From Protostelium mycophagum (Eukaryota > Evosea > Variosea > Protosteliida > Protosteliaceae), in contig MZNV01002615.1 in assembly GCA_002081555.1 (NCBI GenBank), forward strand, positions 1 through 32,307: a DNA stretch of 32,307 nt. The letters are read 5' to 3'. The position numbers were made by a program, and so were the translations under genes. This document shows, piece by piece, positions 22,511-31,503 of the stretch. The number at the start of each line of letters is the position of its first letter. Position 1 is the first letter of the stretch. Under the pieces are notes generated by a model that made no database searches, was not told where the DNA came from, and saw only the letters and a list, made by a program, of their open reading frames with translations.

Positions 22511-23425
22511 ATGCAAGGGTGTGCGCAATCCATCATCAATAGAGCTTTTTTTGTCAAAGCCTTCTTTATCCTTCTTGATCTCGCTGCGCTTGGGTTATCA
22601 ATTTGTGGCATAGTGACTGCGGTCAAGTTCTTAAAGAACGAGAATGTGGAGGCTCTTTTCAGTGAAGGAGAAGTCCGCGACTACAATACATCGCTTCCAG
22701 TAAGTGTTCACTCTTGGTTTTTGACACTTAATTTCGGTCAGATATTGGCTGAAGGTGGCTCACTAAAATTGGGCACAAAGGATGCACCGGTCCAAATCAC
22801 TGATTGCCTTGTCGCTGCCTACCCCGCTCACATATTGCCGTTGTACAATGGCGGAATCCATACTTTTGTACTCGCTCTTGTTCTCCTTGGCTTTGGGATC
22901 AACTTTATTGACTCCTTAATATGGCTTGTGGAGAAGATGTGGGGATCCTGCAGCGTGAGATTTCCTCAACTGAACCTGTGCGCCAAGACCACCACCTGGA
23001 TTTCCGGAACATCTATCACAGTCATTGGATGGATCTTTATGAGTTCCATGACGACGCAGAGCCTTCTGGGAGAACTTGGGGGATTTCACTTTCACTACAA
23101 CCTGTGTAGACTCCCGTCTCAAAAAATCAAGGACCACTTGCCCAACAGTGGACTTCAATTCAATGTGTCGGGATGGTCGCGGGGAAATCTGTGCACTTCA
23201 TTTCCTCTCAGTCCTTACTGTATCTCCACCAACATAACGACCTTCTTCTGCAACATTTCACTTACCGAGTATCCAATTTCCGAAGATGAGAAGATCGGGC
23301 GGATCATTGACGATGCTCGAGAAGACCTTTATGGGGTTACTATTGCGTCACTTATTCTCGGGGCAATCCTTATGATAGAAGCAATAGTCACTTTTATCCG
23401 CAAAACAAAGAGTCACCCAACGTAG
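22511..23425 (+). CDS. Intronless four-helix membrane protein, unknown family
   Basis: One uninterrupted frame of 304 residues. Predicted membrane segments lie at about 13-38, 116-140, 158-180 and 275-296, giving a claudin- or tetraspanin-like topology with two external loops. The second loop (about 181-274) has five cysteines and several N-glycosylation sites (NVS, NIT, NIS). The short C-terminus is basic (RKTKSHPT). I do not see the CCG motif of tetraspanins or the W-GLW-C-C motif of claudins, so no family is assigned. The ATG at 22511 is the first in frame; the frame is open slightly upstream without an ATG. In this window, long single-exon coding is exceptional. Confidence 0.75.
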   Translation: MQGCAQSIINRAFFVKAFFILLDLAALGLSICGIVTAVKFLKNENVEALFSEGEVRDYNTSLPVSVHSWFLTLNFGQILAEGGSLKLGTKDAPVQITDCLVAAYPAHILPLYNGGIHTFVLALVLLGFGINFIDSLIWLVEKMWGSCSVRFPQLNLCAKTTTWISGTSITVIGWIFMSSMTTQSLLGELGGFHFHYNLCRLPSQKIKDHLPNSGLQFNVSGWSRGNLCTSFPLSPYCISTNITTFFCNISLTEYPISEDEKIGRIIDDAREDLYGVTIASLILGAILMIEAIVTFIRKTKSHPT

Positions 23426-23837
23426 AATACTCGAAAAAATAGTCCAATATTTATTTCGGTACTACCAAAATTCCGTAAGACAGCTCATCTACACTTGTGT
23501 AAATAAATGCCATGTCACAACTAAATAAATACCTTGGTAATCATTTCAGTATTCTATAGCCCAATCCAAGGACCTAATATTCTTGTTCAGTGTCCATTCT
23601 TGGGTGTGGTTGGTGACGGCCTCGGACTTCGGGGTGAAGGCTGGCTCTGATAATGTCAGATAGACACCAGAGTTTGGCAGTCCTTAACAACTTGGCGTTT
23701 TTAACTGATTTTCCTTAAAATGGAGGAAATTTCCACTCCGTCTACAAACGCTATTCCCAGGATTCACACACAATCTCGAACAACGACACGGTCCACCGCA
23801 AGACAAGCTTACTTCTGTACCTCTAAAGAGACAAATC
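23426..23837. other. Intergenic, 3' end and promoter only
   Basis: 412 bp with AATAAA-like signals near 23500-23530 that may end the tetraspan transcript, then the PEP carboxylase promoter. A minus-strand frame at 23684-23968 overlaps the first PEP carboxylase exon and looks like its shadow. Nothing else seen. Confidence 0.5.
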
Positions 23838-26800
23838 ATGTCGAAACAGTTCGACCTCAACCAATCGATTGACGATTCCCAAGTGCCAGAGACATATGAT
23901 TTCTTGTCTATGGGCGAGATTTTGCAGCCCAAGCCCATCGCCTCGCTGACTGCGCTGTGGTCAGACATGTTCCCCGGAATGGCAAAGTCTTCTGTAGCTT
24001 TACAGAAGAAGTATGGACTCCTCTTAGAACAGGCAAAGGTGTCCTCTAATGAAGGAGAGGTACGCTTGTTCTTTTTAATGATCTATGATCAGAGATGATC
24101 ATCTGTCATACGTGGCGTCTACTCCCATTTCGGATTTTTATAGACCTCTAATGGTTGCTGGTCTCAACACCTTCAAAGCTTCAGCTGATCTGATCTGTGG
24201 ATAGGGCAAATCCTTGTTGGATAACATCTTGGAAGACTCCTCCACAGAGGAGCTGATGTTCATTGTCAGAGCTCTCCACCTTAAGATTCACTTGGCCGAG
24301 ATCGACGAGGACGTCCACACCATCGAGGTACAGCACATCTTCCATCCTCTTAAATCACATCAAAGCACAAAATCTCACAATTTCCTCGAAAACTCCACCA
24401 AATTGCACGGAAAACATCTCGAAATTTCCACGATACTTCACAGAAAACTCATCACACCAGGTCCCCTCAGACCGCAACCACAAAGCGCCCCCCGGCGTTC
24501 TCGACGCCCAGTTTATCTTGCAGAGCTACCTCGATTATCTAAAGAAGGAAGGTCCTGAGAAATTCGAACAATTCGTCAACAACTCCTTCTTACGGCTCAT
24601 CTCCACCGTCCATCCAAATGAGACGGAAAGAACTACTAATCTGATGCATTATACTACCATTCAAGAGAAGTATAACATCTGGAAGAAGGACCATGACTCT
24701 CTGAAGGGACTCCAAATCAACGCTTCAGAGTACAGGTGGGGGTCATGCGATGATGCAGCTGTGATGATGATGATCATAAGCCGAGTGTCCTTATGCTGCG
24801 GCTCTGCCGCGAAAACCGCTTCTTCCTTTGTCAAAAATAAACACACAAGAACAGTTTATACTCTCAACTTTCACTTTTATAAACCATAATAGAATCCGTC
24901 GTGAGTACCTGAACACCTTGAGAAGAGAGATCAAGGCTGAGATAGAAGGTCTGTGGCAGTCCAATCAATTGAGACTCGGCTCTATACAAGTGCAGAACGA
25001 GGCCAGGCGTATTTTGGACCGTTACAAAGTCATCTTCAGGGTGAGTGACGTCATCATGACGTGGCAATATTATGACGTCTTGGGAGTTTTACATCATCAC
25101 CTCGATGACATCATGACATGAAAGTGACATGTGACAGGCCTACCCCACCTTCTTGAAGTTTGTCAAGCATCTCGCGTATGAGGCCTTCTGGCGTTACCAT
25201 GCCTCCAGATACTCCACCTCTGCAGACTGGAGGAAGATGTACACCAAAGTATCACACGGCCCAAACAGAGAGGACACACTCGCCGCCATCAAACAGACCT
25301 TCTCTGCTCTGGGTGAGATATCATGACATTCGGGGACTTTTGGGCAATCTTTTTCTGAATATATGACAGGTGTCAAATTGACACCACCCAAGATAACACA
25401 GCCTGTCATCAGCTTCGGAACTTGGAAGGGAGGTGACAGAGACGGTAACCCCTTCGTCATCGCCTCTTTCTCCAATCAGGTGAATTTAATTTCCCGCCAA
25501 ATCTACATGTCCATCTACAATTCTTAAAATACTTTTGATTATTTTTCAAAAAATTGAAGCGTTGTAGACCTTCATCGAACAGAAGGAGTTTGTGATTTCT
25601 CAGTACACTGAGATGGCCCGCAAGCTTGTCGACAAACTCACCGTGTCGACAAGATATGTCGCAGTTTCGGACGAGCTAAGACAGAGCATCATCGCTGACC
25701 AGAAATTATTCCCTTATATCACAAACATCAAGCCACAAGAGCCTTACCGTGCTAAGATCAGATATATCTTGGAAAAGTCAGTGAAATTTTGGGATTTTTA
25801 GCAGTTGTAGATGGTCGAAATTACTCAAATTTTATGAAAAGTCGGTCAAGTTTTTGCATCCGGCAGTTTAACGTGATGACCACGTTATGAAACCGCAGCA
25901 AAACATTATATCTACAATCCTTTAAGATCCAGAAAATTCTTTGAAAATAACATGAAAATTCCGTTGAAAATTCCAGGTTGGAGAACACTTTGACCAGAGT
26001 CAGAGAAGTATTAAAACAATCCGGAGAAACTGTCAAGCCTCTTTTGGGTCTATCCCAGCCAGGTATGCTCGTTGTACTCTGTCACTGTCAACATTTCACA
26101 TGTCAAGACGAGTCTCATTCGAATAGGACCCACCGGGTACAACTCCCTCTCCCAACTGCAAAATGATGTGCACACCCTCTATTCTTCCCTGCTTGTTCAC
26201 GACAGTAAGGCACAAGCTAGGTAATGATGACGTCATCAATTACGTACCAGATTGTCGACAATCTGGTTTGCATAATTTTCCAAGAATGTACAGAAAACAC
26301 ACTTGAAATTGTATTTTTATATGACAAAAAAGTCCAACATTTGACAAAATTCGAAAATGACAATGGGATAGATCCCTTCTCCAAGACTTCTCCATCCTCG
26401 TTGACACTTTCGGACTTCACATGACAGCCATCGACTTCCGTCAAACTTCAGAAAAAAATTCCACAGCCGTAATCGAGTACCTGAATGCGGTAGAGCACGA
26501 GCAAGCCGGAGAATTCAAGGTATTTTCGTCGAAATTTCGGTCTTAAATTTCATTTTGGGGTTTTGGGCGTCTACAACGAGGCTGAAAAACGAAGGGCATG
26601 AAGGAATCAGACAAAGTCAAGTTGTTGGTGGATCTCATCGCTTTGGACAACACCGAGCTCACCCCCTGGACCTTGGGACAGGTATGACGTCATCATTTGT
26701 CAAAATCGATATTTGTCAAACTGACATGTGACAGCTGACAAAGACGTCACGTGACACTTTCGAGTCCCTGGTGATATTTTCGGATGCGGCCACCACCGAC

Positions 26801-29800
26801 CCCAAAGCTGTGGGAAAATTCATTATTAGTGAGTCTATATCCATCTACAACACCCATATTTTCAATTGAAAACGCACCAAAAACACTGGAGGTGCACAAA
26901 TTTTGAGTTGTGGCTTGGCCACAACGATGCATTCTATGCTTTATACAAACTGGCGGTAAAGCCACAAAACTTTGTCAAATGCCCTTGTAAAATCATAATG
27001 AGTTCGACAAAGCCGCAGTACACAAGTTATAAAATGCATAAATTCTGCAGTAACTCAGACCTGATTTGCCAAAAATGAGCACCACAAAAACTTGTATTTT
27101 CGCATATTTTCGCATTTTTCAGTTTTTCGCATTTTTCGCATCTTTTTAGAAAGTGGCTAAACATCTGCAGGTATGTGTCAGAACGCATCCGACATTCTGG
27201 TCGTGTTCTTATTGATGAAACTTAACGGTATGTTAACGACGAAGAACGGTAAGATAACGCACTGCCCATTCGACGTGACGGGTCTATTTGAGACCATCGA
27301 GGATCTCAAGGTGAGATATCTTGTATGATGTCGTACAATATGATCTTTTTGTGGGCGTGCATCCGAGGATTTGCTGAAGGAATGTCCATCTACAACGACC
27401 ACATATCAAATTGAAATTTGACCACACAAAAAATGTCAGTACAAATGTTGGGTTGTGGCTTCGCCACAACGATGCATTCTTTGTTATAAAGTTTCAGAAA
27501 GCCACAAGGCTGTATCTATATCCTATCAGACTCTATGTGTTGTAAAATTTGCTTTTCGTGAAAGGCTCGCAAATAACCACCAACACAGGCCGCACCCAGA
27601 ATCATCACCGACCTGCTGTCCATCCAAATGATCAGAAACTACATCACCGAGCACAGAGGCTCCAAACTGACAGTCATGTTGGGTTACTCTGACTCCGTCA
27701 GAGATGGTTCTTCTTTCGCCTCTGATTCCCAGATTGCCAGAACAACAGTCATTTTGAAGGTAAATATTTAGCGACTTTCTGCAACGAACAAACGATGCGT
27801 CAAGTTGACGAAGAATGTCGCGATGCCGAAAACATCCAGACACCTTGGCCGAGTTGGTTATGGCGGTAGACTAGAAATCTACTTCCTTCGGGAGCACAGG
27901 TTCGAGTCCTGTAGGTGTCGTTTTTGCGCTTTGCACCTTTTTGCACCTATTTTTAACCCGAACAATCCATTGAAGAACTGCAGCAACTGGAAGCAGAGCT
28001 CAGCAGAGGAGGACAAGCCCCCATTCAGTTGGTGTTCTACAGAGGAAGGGGTGACACCCTACCCAGAGGTAATTTTCCCGCCAAAAACTTTCCTGCCAAA
28101 TATTTAAAATTTCAGGTTTCGGAGGATCCATCACCAAGGCGATGATGTCCCAGACGATGACGTCATCACAAGAGGACCATACTGAGCAGAACAGATACCT
28201 TCGCAGATATGCGACCGTGTCTTCCGCCCTGGACCACTTGCATTCAGTATACTCCGGACACTTGTCTTCTTTACTGAGGTAAAAATTTATTTATAAACAA
28301 AATAAATATTTTGTGGCACTACAACGAGACTGAACCAAACAGAGAGCCACACAAAGACACTCAGCAGTTCTTGGAGTACATGGATTTTTATGCCAAGATT
28401 TCCAACGTCAAATGGAACAATTTGGTCAGACCCGAAGGTCAGTTTCCCGCCAAAATATGGTATTTGAAATTCAAATTGTGGCAGGACAAGGCACTCAGTA
28501 CTTCTCCATTCTGAACAATTACTCCATCTTGGCACATCTTCCCCGCGCCAACTTTGCCTCCAGACCTGTCGCCCGTAGCGGTGAGATTATTATAACGTTG
28601 TAGATGCATTCATTTCAACATACCGCAAAGTCGGCTTTAGTGTTTACAACCATTCAAATTTGGATGTTTAAAATATTCTATTGAAGACGAGAACACGGTT
28701 GTCATAAAATAAACTGCATGTGTCTATAGGGTTTAGGGTTTACAATCAGTACTGATTCAGGGTTTAGGGGTCACTTGGGACATTGACACGATCAGAGCTA
28801 TTCCTTTCACTATGGCTTTGGCTCAGATGCGTGAGTTTACCAACACATATTATGGTTTCGGTACATCTCTCGAGCTGGGGTCTCAGTTTTTGGAGAACAA
28901 GGTGAGGAATTTTCCGTGCATTTTCTGTGAATTTTTGTATTTTTTGAAAATTCCGAAATACGTGAAGACATCACGGTAATAACCGGGATTTTTACCTTGA
29001 AATTTTCTTCGACATCAAATTCAGGCTGAAATGTTTTAGGACGGAAGATCTGCATTCGCTTTGATGGCTGTATTCCTGGAACAAGCTGCCAACGCACAGG
29101 AGGTAGAAATTTTCTTGAAACTTCATAGAAATTTCGTCTCAAAGTGTCAGGTCTTCGAGGGTTTGGGTGATGAGAAGGCTTCTGTACTCTCCCCCAACGC
29201 CACGAAATTTCCAAGAAGCTTTTTTAGCTTGATGAGAAAAACGTTCGGCAAGGACGTCAGTGACATCTCCAAGGTAACTCGAAATTTCGTGACGTCACGT
29301 GACCGTCTCTGAAGATTGAGTGTTGTAGATCAAGGGATTGGTAGCAGACGTCCAAATCGAGGAAAAGGAATTGTTGGTCGGAGCCATCAAGTTGTACCCC
29401 AATGTGACGGTGAGTACAAAGATTTGTGCACGTTGCCAAGTCACAAATCACCGAAAACCGAAAACTTACCTGATTCCAGGAAGCCGTGGACCGCGTCTCT
29501 TGGCTAATAAACGACCTTCACGACAAGAAGTTGAGACCTTTAGACATCCTACAGAGGATGTACAAGGAGTACCCACCCATGAGATACAGTATCGAAAACA
29601 AAGAGACATCTCTCCTCATCCGCAACAAGAAGGTTCGAAATCTCCCTGAAATCTCCACGAAATTCCCCTGAAAATGGCAGGTTGTAGATGTGTACACTGT
29701 AGAGTTGGGATCTGAGCTGAAGGAGCTTTTGGTGGAGACTGAAAGTGAGGCCGAACTTGCCAAGAAGTGGGTCCTGTCTATAAACGGCCAAAAGTTCTTG

Positions 29801-30081
29801 GAGTCAAAGACCATGAAGCAAGACTTTACATCCCCCGAACTGTACTTGTTGCACAAGATCCAAGCCAAGTGAGTATCACGTTAACAACCGTGAGAAATCG
29901 CGTGTGGTACCGCGAAGAGAAGGATTGGGAGAGTCTGACGTGTTGTAGATGGATGTCTAAATATAGAACTGTACAAGAGAAGAAGAAAGGAAAGCAGACT
30001 CAGGAGGAGCTGCACACTCTCAACTTGGGCATTCAGATGACTATCCTTGCCATATCAGAAGCTCTTGGCTTCGGAGGTTAA
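23838..30081 (+). CDS. ppc: Phosphoenolpyruvate carboxylase, 25 exons
   Basis: Twenty-five exons join in phase to 1131 residues: 23838-24059, 24205-24327, 24461-24735, 24893-25040, 25138-25312, 25370-25479, 25568-25776, 25977-26062, 26127-26220, 26372-26519, 26595-26681, 26735-26828, 27171-27310, 27589-27759, 27984-28068, 28116-28278, 28343-28437, 28485-28580, 28768-28901, 29040-29102, 29151-29273, 29329-29409, 29480-29632, 29681-29868, 29949-30081. PEPC motifs in order: STVHPNETERTT with the catalytic His (166), GGDRDGNPFV (about 336-345), VDTFGLHMTAIDFRQ, MLGYSDSVRDG, YRGRGDTLPRGFGG and DTIRAIPF. The enzyme makes oxaloacetate from PEP and bicarbonate. Motifs diverge from the usual TAHPTE and HGRGGTVGRGG, the end is GFGG rather than the usual NTG, and the protein is longer than bacterial forms (about 880). 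No N-terminal regulatory phospho-site is obvious. Confidence 0.93.
24798..24810. repeat. Intronic hairpin GCGGC-TCT-GCCGC
   Basis: A perfect 5 bp inverted repeat with a 3 nt loop in the third PEP carboxylase intron (24736-24892). It matches the core of hairpins at 15428, 15976 and 16384 in ATAD2 introns. Confidence 0.6.
26840..26975 (+). repeat. Intronic short repeat element, copy A
   Basis: It begins TCCATCTACAAC, contains the hairpin GTTGTGGCTTGGCCACAAC at 26907-26925 followed by GATGCATTCT, and ends near AAAGCCACAAAAC. It is collinear with copy B at 27385-27510 through these landmarks and the AT-rich spacer between them. It lies in the 342 nt PEP carboxylase intron 26829-27170, the longest intron of the window. 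It has no coding capacity and resembles a MITE or introner-type element. Confidence 0.75.
27385..27510 (+). repeat. Intronic short repeat element, copy B
   Basis: Homologous to copy A: TCCATCTACAAC at the left end, CAAATTGAAA, then GTTGTGGCTTCGCCACAAC at 27452-27470, GATGCATTCT and AAAGCCACAAGG. The hairpin loop differs by one base from copy A, and spacers differ by small gaps. It lies in the 278 nt PEP carboxylase intron 27311-27588. Same orientation as copy A and as the gene. Confidence 0.75.
27839..27920 (+). tRNA. tRNA-Ser: tRNA-Ser(AGA), copy 2, inside a PEP carboxylase intron
   Basis: Same cloverleaf as copy 1: acceptor GACACCT/AGGTGTC, anticodon loop CTAGAAA, class II variable arm, T arm ACAGG-TTCGAGT-CCTGT, G73, then TTTTT. 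All 82 positions agree with 12135-12216. It lies in the sense orientation inside the 224 nt intron 27760-27983. Flanks outside the tRNA do not resemble those of copy 1, so only the tRNA itself is shared. The internal A and B boxes are intact, so it is likely transcribed by Pol III. Confidence 0.96.
28726..28771 (+). repeat. Telomere-like TTTAGGG units at a 3' splice site
   Basis: AGGGTTTAGGGTTTA, a 16 nt spacer, then AGGGTTTAGGGG at the end of the intron 28581-28767. The intron's terminal AG is the AG of the last TTTAGGG unit, and the exon starts with the following G. Confidence 0.65.
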
Positions 30082-31503
30082 GCCCGTGTCTCAAATAAAA
30101 TATCAAGCGTCAAGTGCATCTGCATTAGACTCTGAATGTTGGCCTTCTGCATTATTGTTTTCTGATCGTTCGAGATTTAGACATCCAGGGGTGATCACAT
30201 TTGTTTATAAGGACCAGAGGTGGTTGTCTTTGCAGTAGTCTGTGCAGCACATGTTCTGGCATCAGCGGATGTGGGAGACAAGGGAAATGTCAACAATGCA
30301 GTTGTAGAGCTGGTTGTGCTAAAGACAGACGGATGTAGTCGAGGTGGTCGACAAACCTGTGGAGACTGCGTTTGTAGATGATATGGAAGATGAAGTTGTA
30401 GGTTGTCGACAAATTTTTACAAGGAAAACAGAGACAAATCCATGTGTTTGTGGTATTGCGCCAGATCGTCATGCCTCACATGGATTGTTCATCATTGGAA
30501 CTTGAAGAAATGTAATGCTTTTGAGATGAAAATAAACGGTAATTTTATATTTAATCCACAATGACTGCCAAGGGATTGGCAAGTTTTTATGAACAGCAGA
30601 GATCTCATGGCTTCATGATGTAAAATTGAAGATCTTTTAGAATTCGTCATAAAAAACACAAAAATTTGTATCGATCAATGATGGAAATGTATATGATTTA
30701 ATGATGTATCTTACTCGATGAGAGGGCCTCTGAACGAAAATTGGAACATCCTATGGCACATTCCAATCTTTCAAGACACTTGGAGTTTCGAATATAAGGA
30801 TCTTCATCCCCACACTCAAAACATGTATATGTAGACTGAGATCGATATAGAAAGGTCAGGGTGGTCTGTTGAGTTGAGTCGATACGAGAATCTTGAAAAT
30901 GTATTTTCTCTTGAATCTTGGAAGGGTCAATCGATTCAACTCTTAATTATAGTATTGAATTGGATCCGCTGTCTTCGAGAGAGTTCTCTGACTTTATATC
31001 TAATCGAACATCGATTTCATATCATGAAAAGCGTTTCAATGAGAAGATATAAGAGAGAATAGAAAGAAGCGAGAGGATAGGATTACCTGCGGTGCATGAT
31101 TGCTGTTGCGGTTGGGCGATTTCGGTTGGTTGATCTGTGATGAAAAGAAAAATTTCGGAATTCGAACGGATAAAACTCCCGCCAAGACAATGCCCGCTTG
31201 TAGACTTCTCCTTTTCGAGCAAACTCCAGAGTGATACTGAGGAAATATTATATATATTGCTGCTACTGGAAAGAGGGTGCAATCTTTTTTTCATACACAA
31301 ACTGGTTAAATCAAATCTGGACCTTCGGTTTGTGGAAGGACGTCTTTGCAAAATCTGTTGCTCTTGTACAAATATCCCAGTCTTTGGCAACCAAAACGAG
31401 AGACCTTCATTCCTTTCTGTCAGGTGCATGTTTGGAAAACGGAGGAGAGATTTCGGTGGGGGAGTCACTTCTGTGGAAAACAACGGGGAATCCTTCATTT
31501 CAG
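30082..31503. other. Gene-poor 1.4 kb between PEP carboxylase and the ATPase
   Basis: No convincing gene. Two overlapping frames on opposite strands (plus 31137-31559, minus 31510-31022) reach 140-160 codons but have low-complexity, non-coding-like composition and no family. GTTGTAGA occurs at 30301, GTTGTAGG at 30395, and GTCGACAAA twice near 30350 and 30405. An AATAAA near 30097 can end the PEP carboxylase transcript. Confidence 0.45.

Noticed and set aside
29681-29690. GTTGTAGATG at an exon start as an acceptor motif
   Set aside because: Here the acceptor is the GGCAG just before it, and GTTGTAGATGTG encodes Val-Val-Asp-Val.
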